Below are positions 1 through 7,917 of a DNA stretch of 42,336 nucleotides, in pieces. Numbering within the stretch: position 1 is the first letter of the stretch; each line of letters starts with the position of its first letter. Below the pieces are notes generated by a model, which was given only the letters and a program-made list of their open reading frames with translations, ran no database searches and had not been told where the DNA came from. The stretch spans positions 1-42,336 of the forward strand of contig JAFZPH010000058.1 in NCBI GenBank assembly GCA_017550405.1. The letters run 5' to 3'. The DNA comes from Bacteroidales bacterium (GTDB lineage Bacteria > Bacteroidota > Bacteroidia > Bacteroidales > P3). The translations under genes and the position numbers were made by a program.

Positions 1-88
1 AAACATACCTGTCCGTCTCGACCTCTTTCCACTCGTAGCATCCGAGCTCTTCATTGTACACTTGTCGTGTCTGTGTCTTTTGTCTCAT
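1..88 (-). CDS. Possible 5' end of a gene leaving the window
   Basis: An ATG at 88-86 on the minus strand opens a frame that stays open to the window edge (29 codons). It starts MRQKTQTRQVYNEELGCYEW. The peptide is not low complexity, and the start lies about 57 bases after the pepC stop on the same strand, behind an A-rich stretch as is usual in this phylum. I do not recognise the family. The frame is too short to exclude chance, and only the sequence to the left could decide. Confidence 0.35.
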   Translation of the reverse strand, partial: MRQKTQTRQVYNEELGCYEWKEVETDRYV

Positions 89-92
89 TTTT

Positions 93-116
93 ACTTTTGG
101 TATTGTTCCCAAAAGT
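93..116. promoter_or_regulatory. Perfect 8-bp inverted repeat after pepC
   Basis: ACTTTTGG (93-100) and CCAAAAGT (109-116) form a perfect inverted repeat around an 8-base spacer. On the minus strand it lies between the pepC stop and the start of the possible gene at the left edge, immediately before that ATG. No T-run follows on the minus strand, so it is a poor intrinsic terminator. An operator or a leader hairpin fits better. This is inferred from position only. Confidence 0.35.
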
Positions 117-144
117 GTCAACTTTTTTCAGGTTAAGACAGAGG

Positions 145-1578
145 TTATTCCTCGGGGGCGAACATGGGGTCCCAGGCGGGGAGCATGATGGGTTTCTGGT
201 CGAGCATGGCGCGGATGTTGGCGGGGATGTATTTCTCCTCCAGCACTACGCGGAACATGTATTCGTTGAACCAGTTGTTGGTCATGATGAGGAAGCCTTG
301 GTAGCCATAGCTGCTGCCCCAGCTGTTCTCGACCATCCATTTGACGGGCTTGCCATCCTTGTCGAGGTCGACAGCGCAGAGGGTCATAGCGTGGCTGCTG
401 CCGGAGGCGAAGGTGCTGACGCGCTGCTTCTTGTCCATGCCGAAGGTGGTGCCGAAGAGCGAGGCGTAGTCGTAGTTTTTCTCATCCATGAAGCCTTTGT
501 CGCGGTTGAGGAATTTGCCTACGTCGCAGCTGAAGTACATCATGGTGCTGTCCTTGATGGAGGCGATGCACATGGGGGCGATGTCCTCCATGGGGAGGTT
601 GAGGTAGCGCCAGTTCTGGCCGTCGTAGACGTGGCGGTCGTACTGGATTTCGTACACTTTGTAGTATTCGCGGGTGGGGTCGTTCATGACCATGTAGTAT
701 TTGGAGAAGTCGGTCTTGGCGTATTTCTCGTAGAAGGACATGGGGGTGTAGGTGTCGGTGGAAACAATCTCGCCCTTGGCGTTTTTCTGCTGCCAGGTGA
801 ACTGGGCAGGGGGTTCGCCCATGGTGAGGGCAAGCATGCGGTAGATGGTGGCGAGCATCTCGGTTTTGCGGGTTTTGAGGCGTTCGGGGGTCATGCCTTT
901 CTGTGCGGCCATGTCGCGCAGCTCCAGTCCGTCCTCGCGCAACTTGAGTGAGAGGAGGTTGCTGATGGATGAGGTGTTGTTGGTGTTGTAGGTCTCGGGC
1001 ATGGCTTCAGCGGGCATGAGGCCGTATTTGTCGATGAGGTTGGCCACGCCGGTGAACTGGCCACCGTCGCCAATGGGGTTCTTGAAGAGCCATTCCACCT
1101 CCTTGCTGTCCATGGGCAGGCGGTAGGTGTCGATAATGGCCTGGAGGAAGAGGTTGGCTTTCTCAAGCTGGTCGTAGAAGAAGAGGTAGGCTTGCGAGAA
1201 CTGGAAGTCGGCAGGGAGGTTGTGCTGACGGATGGCTTTGTTGCGCAGCACGTTCATGCCTGTGAACATCCAGCAGCGGCCGGAGGATTTCTGGTCGGTG
1301 ACGGCCTTGCTCTCGACGCGGTTGGAGAAGTGCGAGTCGAAGGCGGTGGCGTTCTCGTAGTTGAGGGCCAGCTTGGCGGGGCTGTTGGTGACGAGGATGT
1401 TGCGCAGGGCTTTGTCGGAGGCCGAGCCGCCGTAGCTTTGTTTCATCTGTTGCATCATCTCGGTGGTGATGCCGCCGTTGTAGGGCTGGGCGGCTGCTTT
1501 GCCGCCTTTTTTCTGAGCCATGGCACTGCCTACGGTGAGGAGTGCGGTGAGGGCTAAAACGATTATACGGTTTGACAT
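145..1578 (-). CDS. pepC: C1B family cysteine aminopeptidase (bleomycin hydrolase/PepC type)
   Basis: This 477-residue protein is a papain-fold peptidase of the bleomycin hydrolase/aminopeptidase C family. The catalytic triad is visible: Cys102 in QKSSGRCWMF, His396 in GSSHAMTL and Asn418 in VENSWGSSYG. The family is usually cytosolic. This one has an N-terminal signal peptide (about residues 1-21, ending SAMAQ), so it probably works in the periplasm or at the surface, which is common for PepC homologues in Bacteroidales. It starts 33 bases after the stop of the upstream thioredoxin-like gene on the same strand and is probably co-transcribed with it from the promoter at 2764-2771. There is no T9SS sorting domain. 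The exact substrate is unknown. Confidence 0.9.
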   Translation of the reverse strand: MSNRIIVLALTALLTVGSAMAQKKGGKAAAQPYNGGITTEMMQQMKQSYGGSASDKALRNILVTNSPAKLALNYENATAFDSHFSNRVESKAVTDQKSSGRCWMFTGMNVLRNKAIRQHNLPADFQFSQAYLFFYDQLEKANLFLQAIIDTYRLPMDSKEVEWLFKNPIGDGGQFTGVANLIDKYGLMPAEAMPETYNTNNTSSISNLLSLKLREDGLELRDMAAQKGMTPERLKTRKTEMLATIYRMLALTMGEPPAQFTWQQKNAKGEIVSTDTYTPMSFYEKYAKTDFSKYYMVMNDPTREYYKVYEIQYDRHVYDGQNWRYLNLPMEDIAPMCIASIKDSTMMYFSCDVGKFLNRDKGFMDEKNYDYASLFGTTFGMDKKQRVSTFASGSSHAMTLCAVDLDKDGKPVKWMVENSWGSSYGYQGFLIMTNNWFNEYMFRVVLEEKYIPANIRAMLDQKPIMLPAWDPMFAPEE

Positions 1579-1611
1579 GTCGTGATGTATTGTGTTGAAT
1601 GGGGAATACTG

Positions 1612-2733
1612 TTATTTCTTCAGGCCGAGGGCTTCGATGATGGCGGGTTCGATGGCTTCGCCGCGGATGTTGCGCTTGAGGATTTTGCCCTCTTTGTCGA
1701 GCAGGAAGATGGCGGGGATGCCGTTGATGCCGTAGTTGTCGGTGGCCGTTTTGGTGGTGTCAATGAGCTGGGGGTAGGTAATGCCGAGGTCTTCGACGGC
1801 TTTCTTGTGGTCGGGGATTTTGTCCCAGACATCGATGCCGATGATGTTGAGGCCTTTGCTGTTGTATTTGGCGTAGAGGCGTACCAGATTGTCGGTTATC
1901 TCCTTGCGGCAGGGTCCGCACCACGATGCCCAGAAATCGAGGAGGGTGACTTGCTCCTTGTTGAGCATGGAGGAGAGTTTGGCGGGTTCGCCGGTGGCGA
2001 AGTCGATGCCGTCGATGTCGACGTAGTTCTTGCCTTCGCTGGTGTTGTCGATATTGAAGAGCCATTTGCGGGCCATGCGCAGGGGCTCGAAGTCGTTGAT
2101 GGCCTTGCCTGAGTGGCTCATGATGCTGTCAAGTTTGTGGTAGGTCATGCTTTCGTCCTGAAGGTTGACAAGCTCGGAGAGGGCGTAGGCACCGATGATA
2201 TTGTCCTTGTTTTTTTGGAATACCTGGCGGTTCTGTTCCAGCTTGTAGGCTTCGTAGGCGCTCATGGCCACGCTGTATTCGGCGGCTACTGCCACTTGCT
2301 CGTCGGGGGTGGTGCAGGTGTAGTATTTGGCGGAGAGATCCCGAAGCACCCCTTCAAGACGGGCGGAAGTGGTATCGGCAGTGAACGAGTTGAAGTAAAG
2401 GTCGTTCAATGGGGTGCCGTAGAGCGAGTCGTTGATGACATTGATGTGGATTTTGCCTTTCTCCAGCACAATGTTGCTCGTGTATCGTGTTGTGGCAGAG
2501 GAGGCAAACACGGAGACCATGCAAGGCTGTTCGGTTTTGCCGGTGAACTCGAATTTACCGTCCTGGATGGTGGTGGAATCGAGCATACTGCCGTCGGCGA
2601 TATTGCGGAGATAGACCATGGAGCCGTTCATCTCCTCGACGGGTAATTCTCCATAAACAGTGTAGCCACGGTGGCATGCTGTGAGGCTTGTCAGCAGCGT
2701 GGCAACGATTAACAAGTTGAAAATCTTTTGCAT
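1612..2733 (-). CDS. TlpA-like thioredoxin lipoprotein with N-terminal DUF4369-like domain
   Basis: This 373-residue protein is a periplasm-facing thiol-disulfide oxidoreductase of the TlpA/ResA class. Residues 1-20 are a lipoprotein signal with lipobox LTAC and acylated Cys20. Residues about 25-120 resemble the DUF4369 beta domain that often precedes thioredoxin domains in Bacteroidota. The C-terminal thioredoxin fold (about 235-373) has the redox motif WCGPC (Cys272 and Cys275) and a cis-proline loop in GINGIPAIF. It is the first gene of an operon with pepC, 33 bases downstream. A -7 promoter box and a palindrome over the likely transcription start lie just upstream. The reaction and location follow from the family; the partner protein is unknown. 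Confidence 0.9.
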   Translation of the reverse strand: MQKIFNLLIVATLLTSLTACHRGYTVYGELPVEEMNGSMVYLRNIADGSMLDSTTIQDGKFEFTGKTEQPCMVSVFASSATTRYTSNIVLEKGKIHINVINDSLYGTPLNDLYFNSFTADTTSARLEGVLRDLSAKYYTCTTPDEQVAVAAEYSVAMSAYEAYKLEQNRQVFQKNKDNIIGAYALSELVNLQDESMTYHKLDSIMSHSGKAINDFEPLRMARKWLFNIDNTSEGKNYVDIDGIDFATGEPAKLSSMLNKEQVTLLDFWASWCGPCRKEITDNLVRLYAKYNSKGLNIIGIDVWDKIPDHKKAVEDLGITYPQLIDTTKTATDNYGINGIPAIFLLDKEGKILKRNIRGEAIEPAIIEALGLKK

Positions 2734-2749
2734 ATTTGTGTTGTTTTAA

Positions 2750-2762
2750 ATGTTTCAAACAT
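2750..2762. promoter_or_regulatory. 13-base palindrome over the probable transcription start
   Basis: ATGTTTCAAACAT is a perfect 6-1-6 palindrome directly downstream of the -7 box of the tlpA-pepC operon. It covers the expected +1 region, a position suited to a repressor site. No regulator is identified. Confidence 0.35.
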
Positions 2763-2763
2763 G

Positions 2764-2771
2764 CAAAGATA
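2764..2771 (-). promoter_or_regulatory. Bacteroidota -7 promoter box for the tlpA-pepC operon
   Basis: On the minus strand the sequence TATCTTTG matches the Bacteroidota sigma-ABfr -7 consensus TAnnTTTG. It lies 30 bases upstream of the ATG at 2733. I see no clear -33 TTTG at the usual distance. Confidence 0.7.
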
Positions 2772-2856
2772 CAACTTTTCTCCAATTTAGAGGGAATAAT
2801 TTAATTGAAAATAGAAAAAAGAAAAGGGAGGCGGAGCTATTTCAATTTTCACTTTT

Positions 2857-3161
2857 CTAAAGTTTGACAAGTAAAATCGGGTATTATTAGATTACTCTCC
2901 AAAACGGCCTGAAAGGCCAAAATCCCTGTAGCCCAAGGCAACGCCTTGTGTATATGGTGTATACATCCAACGCCCTGAAAGGGCAAAAGAATTACGCTTT
3001 TGCCCTTTCAGGGCGTTAGGGATGATTGCCATGTTACCCAGGACGGTGCCCTGGGCTATTTTACTATTGGCCTTTCAGGCCGTCAATATCAGATATTCTG
3101 TCCTGTTATGACCTTGTATTATTGCTAACTGGAGGATAAATAATCGTTCGTCAAACTTTAG
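2857..3161. mobile_element. MITE-like non-coding element with 12-bp terminal inverted repeats
   Basis: The ends are CTAAAGTTTGAC (2857-2868) and its exact complement GTCAAACTTTAG (3150-3161), giving an element of about 305 bp. The 9-base direct repeat TCACTTTTC occurs at 2849-2857 and again at 3162-3170, immediately outside the ends, and looks like a target-site duplication. One base (2857) can be counted in either repeat, so the duplication is 8 or 9 bp. There is no open frame for a transposase. The interior is almost entirely hairpins placed symmetrically about the centre. The right end covers the stop codon of the neighbouring T9SS protein gene. I infer a non-autonomous element mobilised in trans; the source transposase is unknown. 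Confidence 0.75.
2905..3084. repeat. Array of nested hairpins inside the MITE-like element
   Basis: Left to right the array holds GGCCT-GAA-AGGCC (2906-2918), CAAGGC-AAC-GCCTTG (2934-2948) and a perfect 21-bp stem with arms 2969-2989 and 2997-3017 around a 7-base loop. Each arm of that stem itself contains a small GCCCT-GAA-AGGGC-type hairpin. Mirror-image modules follow: CCCAGG/CCTGGG near 3038-3055 and GGCCT-TTC-AGGCC near 3071-3083. The whole block is therefore a large imperfect palindrome. Similar 'GGCCTGAAAGGCC' and 'CCCAGGGC..GCCCTGGG' modules are, from memory, frequent between genes in Bacteroidales genomes. Confidence 0.8.
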
Positions 3162-4669
3162 TCACTTTTCATTTTTATGGCCTGCTTGGTTGCTATCCCA
3201 ATGGAAGTGTGGACTTTTATCATGTACACACCGTCGGAGTAGGGTGAGAGGTCGACCTGTGCGGTATTGGCACCCGGGCCAGGATAGGTGTTGAAGACGA
3301 GGGTGCCTCGGGTGTCGAACACCTCGATTAGCTGGATGGGTTTTTGGGAGGCCACCTCAATCACAGAGAAAGTGGGGTTGGGGTGGAGGCTGATCGAGGC
3401 GTCGGAGGTGTTAATGGCATTGGGCTGGCAGTTGTAGCAGAAGGGCTCTCCTGTGCCCCAGTCACCATAGCGGTTGGCGACACATCGTGGTCGCACGTAG
3501 GCACGGTATAGTATGCCGGGTTCCACAGTGGCTGAGGCATAGGCCTCGCTGCAATCAACAACGGCGCCGCCGTCGGGCGAGGAGCCGTCGGGTACGTAGG
3601 TGAACTCCCATCCCAAATGCGATCGGGTGGAGTCGCTCCACTCAAAGTAGAAGGTGGCATCATCCTGTTTGATGACGTGAAGCCCTTCTACTGGGGTGCA
3701 GTTGGCATAAACCGACCCATACTTGACGATGGGGAAAATCATAACGCAACTCTTTACTGCGGTGTCGTGCCATCCGAGGGAAGTGTATGTGTCACGATAG
3801 GGGCCTTCGGGGGTAGGTTCATTCACGGATATAAATCTGCATCGGTATCTGAGTGCGGGGAAATTGCGTGATATGTTAGGGCAAGGAAAATCGCGGGTAT
3901 AGGTGGCGGTTTGGCTATATGCGGCAAGTGATGAAGAAATTATTGCATAATGATGACGATCTACGCCAACAGGGCGTATACTGTCCGGGAATAGAGTGAT
4001 TGCGATATAGAAAGAGTCCTCAACTGTGATCGGTTGGTCAAAGTAGTATTCGCGAAAGGGTTCTCTATCATCTTCTACGATAGCATTACAGTCTGAATTA
4101 CCAGATCCTAAATATCTTAAAGTAGTATACATCCAACTCTTGTAAGGGAACAGGTTGTCGTACCCAAGGTGTTTTCTTCCCAATAGGAGCATGCTGTCTT
4201 CTACTCTTTTATACAAGGATACAAATGAATTGGAGAGAACCATGGTGTCTAACGAATAATCCCAAAACTCAAAAAAGTCTCCTGTATATCCACCAACTCC
4301 AGGGTCTTCGTACTTACCATTTCGCCAAGGACATACCCGTATGCCCAAAATAGACAAAGCCGTGTCGGTATGAAAATATTTTGCCAGTTCGCCGCAGTAA
4401 AAAGTCCCCCCCCCAATAACGGCTTGATAATGCCAAAACCCTCTATGTACATACCCTACATCATGTCCGGAGGCATCGTAATTTGAATCGCCTGTATAGG
4501 AAGGATCTGCAACATTACTATAAATAAATTGTGCTGTATCGGACATCAGGTCATCGTACCACCACCAATCGTAATACAGGTTTGTATCGAGCGGCAGGAT
4601 TGGCGCTTGTGCCGAAAGTCTCATGTCTCCCAGAAGCATCAATGCAACAAGAATAATAGTCTTTTTCAT
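3158..4669 (-). CDS. Secreted protein with T9SS type A C-terminal sorting domain, function unknown
   Basis: This 503-residue protein has a signal peptide (about residues 1-20, ending LSAQA) and a C-terminal Por secretion tail. The tail starts near ISLHPNPTFSVIEV and ends with DGVYMIKVHT and a basic stretch, so it should be exported by the T9SS and anchored or released at the surface. A fibronectin-like segment (RAYVRPRC...) precedes the tail. I do not recognise the N-terminal 350 residues, which are rich in Tyr, Asp and Trp. The gene is more AT-rich than most of the window. It lies 19 bases downstream of another secreted protein gene on the same strand. Its stop codon TAA lies in the terminal inverted repeat of the adjacent MITE-like element, so the last residues were probably altered by insertion. 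Confidence 0.8.
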   Translation of the reverse strand: MKKTIILVALMLLGDMRLSAQAPILPLDTNLYYDWWWYDDLMSDTAQFIYSNVADPSYTGDSNYDASGHDVGYVHRGFWHYQAVIGGGTFYCGELAKYFHTDTALSILGIRVCPWRNGKYEDPGVGGYTGDFFEFWDYSLDTMVLSNSFVSLYKRVEDSMLLLGRKHLGYDNLFPYKSWMYTTLRYLGSGNSDCNAIVEDDREPFREYYFDQPITVEDSFYIAITLFPDSIRPVGVDRHHYAIISSSLAAYSQTATYTRDFPCPNISRNFPALRYRCRFISVNEPTPEGPYRDTYTSLGWHDTAVKSCVMIFPIVKYGSVYANCTPVEGLHVIKQDDATFYFEWSDSTRSHLGWEFTYVPDGSSPDGGAVVDCSEAYASATVEPGILYRAYVRPRCVANRYGDWGTGEPFCYNCQPNAINTSDASISLHPNPTFSVIEVASQKPIQLIEVFDTRGTLVFNTYPGPGANTAQVDLSPYSDGVYMIKVHTSIGIATKQAIKMKSD

Positions 4670-4688
4670 GGTGTTATATTATTGAGTG

Positions 4689-6041
4689 TTATTTACTGCA
4701 ATTTACAATAAATTGATTTGTCTCTATATTAGGATTGTGATATGTAGGATTGGTCATAGTACCTTCGATTACAGTGATAGAGGCATCGCTGTTTAATAAT
4801 GGATAGGTTATACTCATGGACACATTGTTAGTAGTAGCGCAAGAGCCGCCAAAGGGTAGTTGCTGCAGTAGAATGCCGAGAGACGATGCTGCCGAGTTGC
4901 CGCATGCTGCACAATAAATAGTAGAGAAAGTACAAAGGGAGTTGAATTTTATATTAGGGTGAGACAGACGGCTGTCGCCAATACCAGTGGAGGAAAATAC
5001 ATCCACAAGGTAATCGCCAGAGGAATTGGCATTGCTGAGGTCGCACAATAGTCCTGAGTGAGCATTATAAACCATGTCCTTAAAAGTGTAATAGGTGCTG
5101 TTGCTAAGGATGTTGCCTGTATGTTTGAATAATACCGGGAGGATAACTCCACTGGTGTTTACCTGAAGGATACCTATCCCCTGTGCCGTAGCGGTCGTGC
5201 CAGGCTCACAGTACGAGAGGGCAAACATGTCCCCCGAGAGGCCTGTTGCTTCCATGATGCCGTTGGGGATGATATACCCGTCCGAAGTATACCTGTTTAT
5301 CCCGGTTGTGCTAGCCAGGGGGTTGTTGTCACGGTGGAATGGACGCATCATGATATATCCATTGCCAAACAGGTCGTAAGAATAACCTTTGTGGGCGACG
5401 GTAACTACATAGTTGTCGGTAAGTGCAAGGTCGAAAAAAATGCCTTCTTTATCGCCGAATATCGATGGAACTGTTCTGTATGAGAGGAATGGGTATGTAA
5501 TGTCGAAAACAGCAGTTGTCAAAATGCCATTGAGGACTTCGGTCTGTTTGCCAATAGCCATTATATGGACTATTCCATCGTATGAATAGACCTCTGTCCG
5601 TAATAGAGACAGTGCAAAATAAGGGGAGTGGTCAGATGAGAAAGTTGGTTGTAAAGTGGTGTACTGAATGATTCCACTGGAATAAAACACGTTGTATATT
5701 TGAAAAGCGCCAACAATAGCGACGTGCGCTTTTGTATTAGCGGCCTCACCCTCTCCGACAAAATAAACCCAATCATTCAATATTTTGAAGTCTTTCACAT
5801 ATACACCACTTGGTGCACTGGCAGTAAGTACAGTAGACCCATTGGTGATACCCGTCATTAGGTGGAAATATCCTTGACTAGAGTTGTCTTCAGCATAGAT
5901 AATGATTTGATTTCCCCAATCTCGGATAATTGAGTTTTGATTAGCAAGAGTGTTGATTTCTCCAAATATACTGGTCTGACAACATAGATTTACCGATGAT
6001 GCCAACAGACATAGGCACAATATGATATAAGTTTTTTTCAT
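4689..6041 (-). CDS. Secreted protein of unknown function
   Basis: This 450-residue protein has a signal peptide (MKKTYIILCLCLLASSVNLCCQ). The mature part is rich in Ser, Thr, Tyr and Ile, with a repeating pattern of short beta-strand-like segments that would suit a beta-propeller or beta-sandwich. No catalytic motif is visible. Unlike its downstream neighbour it has no recognisable T9SS tail: the C-terminus ends NQFIVNCSK. A cysteine-containing stretch (YCAACGN, about residue 375) may hold a disulfide. A good -7 promoter box is at 6069-6076, and the next gene follows after 19 bases, so the two form an operon. The low GC of the pair suggests relaxed constraint or later acquisition. I do not recognise the family. 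Confidence 0.75.
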   Translation of the reverse strand: MKKTYIILCLCLLASSVNLCCQTSIFGEINTLANQNSIIRDWGNQIIIYAEDNSSQGYFHLMTGITNGSTVLTASAPSGVYVKDFKILNDWVYFVGEGEAANTKAHVAIVGAFQIYNVFYSSGIIQYTTLQPTFSSDHSPYFALSLLRTEVYSYDGIVHIMAIGKQTEVLNGILTTAVFDITYPFLSYRTVPSIFGDKEGIFFDLALTDNYVVTVAHKGYSYDLFGNGYIMMRPFHRDNNPLASTTGINRYTSDGYIIPNGIMEATGLSGDMFALSYCEPGTTATAQGIGILQVNTSGVILPVLFKHTGNILSNSTYYTFKDMVYNAHSGLLCDLSNANSSGDYLVDVFSSTGIGDSRLSHPNIKFNSLCTFSTIYCAACGNSAASSLGILLQQLPFGGSCATTNNVSMSITYPLLNSDASITVIEGTMTNPTYHNPNIETNQFIVNCSK

Positions 6042-6068
6042 AGTTTAGGAGACTAGTGTTTATTGATG

Positions 6069-6076
6069 CAAATATA
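6069..6076 (-). promoter_or_regulatory. -7 promoter box for the 4.7-6.0 kb secreted-protein operon
   Basis: TATATTTG on the minus strand matches TAnnTTTG and lies 27 bases upstream of the ATG at 6041. Confidence 0.65.
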
Positions 6077-6265
6077 CGAAATATTTTTGGTTGCAGGGAT
6101 TTGTATTACATTTTTTTTCATTGTTTTTTTTATTTTATTCCTTACAGGTTGACATAGGTTTGTTTTTGCTTGATTGTCAGAGTATACTAATGGAGAAGGC
6201 GGGGGTGGCGAAGTGTTTTTTCTCCATTGTGGGACGTTTTTTTTATTTATGTCGGAAAAAATGGG

Positions 6266-6273
6266 TATCTTTG
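6266..6273 (+). promoter_or_regulatory. -7 promoter box for guaB
   Basis: TATCTTTG matches TAnnTTTG and lies 36 bases upstream of the guaB ATG at 6310. The leader is short and AT-rich. Confidence 0.7.
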
Positions 6274-6309
6274 CACAATTTTTCAGATGCATAAAATATA
6301 ATAAACAAT

Positions 6310-7782
6310 ATGTACACAGATACCACAAAATTCATTGGCGAAGGCCTTACCTACGACGACGTGCTGCTTGTTCCGTCGTATTCTGAGATTCTACCCCGTG
6401 AGGTGACCGTGGCGACACGTTTCTCAAAGAACATCAAGTTGAACATGCCGCTGGTGTCGGCGGCCATGGACACCGTGACCGAGGCCGCCATGGCCATCGG
6501 TATGGCTCAGGAGGGCGGTATAGGTGTGCTGCATAAGAACATGTCCATCGAGCAGCAGGCCAACGAGGTGCGTAAGGTGAAACGTGCCGAGAACGGTATG
6601 ATTGTCGACCCCGTCACCCTCACCAAGGAGGCCAAGGTGAAGGATGCCCTGCACCTGATGAGCGAATACGGCATAGGCGGTATCCCTATTGTCGACGAGA
6701 ACCGCAAGCTGATAGGCATGGTTACCAACCGCGACCTCCGCTTCGAGAAGCGCATGGAGCGTCCGTTGTCCGAGATTATGATTACCGACCTTATCACCAC
6801 CCATGTGGGCACCACTTTTGCCGAGGCCACAGAGATCCTGCAGCGCCACAAGATTGAGAAGCTCCCCGTGGTGAACAACGAAGGCGTCTTCATGGGGTTG
6901 ATTACTTACCGCGACATTATGAAGACCAAGGAGCGCCCGCTGGCCTGCAAGGACAGCAAGGGTCGCCTCTGTGTGGCTGCCGGCGTGGGCATTACCCCCG
7001 ACATGATGGACCGCGTGGATGCTTTGGTGAAGGCTGGCGCCGACGCCATCGTCATCGACACCGCCCATGGTCACAGCATCCGTGTGGTCGAGGCCCTGAA
7101 ACAGGTGAAGAGCACCTATTCCGATATCGATGTGGTGGTGGGCAATATTGCCACCGGCGAGGCCGCCATCATGCTGGCCGAAGCCGGTGCCGACGCCATT
7201 AAGGTGGGTATCGGACCCGGAAGCATCTGCTCCACCCGTATCGTGGCCGGTATCGGCGTGCCGCAGCTGACGGCTGTGTGCGAGTGCGTGGGTGCCTTGA
7301 AGCAGAAGGGATACGACGTGCCCGTGATTGCCGACGGCGGCATCCGCTACAGCGGCGACATCGTGAAGGCCATCGCCGCCGGAGCCAGCACCGTGATGGT
7401 GGGCTCGCTGGTGGCAGGCGTGGATGAGGCTCCGGGCGAGACCATCATCTTCGAAGGCCGCAAGTTCAAGTCCTATCGTGGCATGGGTTCGCTGGAAGCC
7501 ATGCAGAGCGGCTCCAAGGACCGTTATTTCCAGGACAAAGAGGTGGACGCCAAGAAGTTGGTGCCAGAAGGCGTTGTGGGACGTGTCCCTTACAAGGGTA
7601 CGTTGAGCGAGGTGCTCTACCAGATGGTGGGCGGCCTGAAGGCCGGTATGGGTTACACCGGGTCCAAAGACATCGCCGCCTTGCAGCAGGCCAAGTTTAT
7701 CCGTATCACCGCCGCCGGTCGCACCGAGAGCCATCCGCATGACATCGCCATCACCCGCGAGGCTCCCAATTACTCAAGATAA
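6310..7782 (+). CDS. guaB: Inosine-5'-monophosphate dehydrogenase
   Basis: This 490-residue protein oxidises IMP to XMP with NAD+, the committed step of guanine nucleotide synthesis, in the cytosol. The family pattern is complete: [10 protein letters not shown] at the N-terminus, [10 protein letters not shown], two CBS domains inserted at about residues 95-205, the phosphate-binding loop and the catalytic Cys307 in [11 protein letters not shown]. The catalytic flap follows in [10 protein letters not shown]. Length is typical. The ATG at 6310 follows an A-rich leader and a good promoter box. The downstream prolyl isomerase gene starts 135 bases later in the same direction, and no clear terminator lies between, so read-through is possible. 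Confidence 0.97.
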   Translation: MYTDTTKFIGEGLTYDDVLLVPSYSEILPREVTVATRFSKNIKLNMPLVSAAMDTVTEAAMAIGMAQEGGIGVLHKNMSIEQQANEVRKVKRAENGMIVDPVTLTKEAKVKDALHLMSEYGIGGIPIVDENRKLIGMVTNRDLRFEKRMERPLSEIMITDLITTHVGTTFAEATEILQRHKIEKLPVVNNEGVFMGLITYRDIMKTKERPLACKDSKGRLCVAAGVGITPDMMDRVDALVKAGADAIVIDTAHGHSIRVVEALKQVKSTYSDIDVVVGNIATGEAAIMLAEAGADAIKVGIGPGSICSTRIVAGIGVPQLTAVCECVGALKQKGYDVPVIADGGIRYSGDIVKAIAAGASTVMVGSLVAGVDEAPGETIIFEGRKFKSYRGMGSLEAMQSGSKDRYFQDKEVDAKKLVPEGVVGRVPYKGTLSEVLYQMVGGLKAGMGYTGSKDIAALQQAKFIRITAAGRTESHPHDIAITREAPNYSR

Positions 7783-7917
7783 TCGGAGCCCCCTCGGCTG
7801 AAGTACAGACAGGAAGAATGATAGTTACGAACATGTGTCCCTGCGGGTATGCCCCTGTTTGGTAAAGCCTTCCCGGTGCCACATTCATAACATTGCCACA
7901 AACGAAAGATTGATTAT

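Larger units (their letters stand above)
2734..3157. other. Intergenic stretch between the tlpA operon and the T9SS protein gene
   Basis: From left to right on the plus strand it holds the tlpA promoter region (2750-2771), an AT-rich spacer with a TTTTCAC/TTTTCAA-like heptamer run near 2840-2857, and the MITE-like element. No coding frame is supported. There is no separate terminator for the minus-strand gene ending at 3158, although the hairpins of the element could act as one. Confidence 0.7.

Noticed and set aside
2905..3084. Rho-independent terminators only
   Set aside because: Some hairpins could terminate transcription, but the block has terminal inverted repeats, a flanking duplication and mirror symmetry, which terminators do not need.
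6424..7740. 438-codon minus-strand frame opposite guaB
   Set aside because: His/Gly/Val-rich antisense translation of a conserved housekeeping gene.
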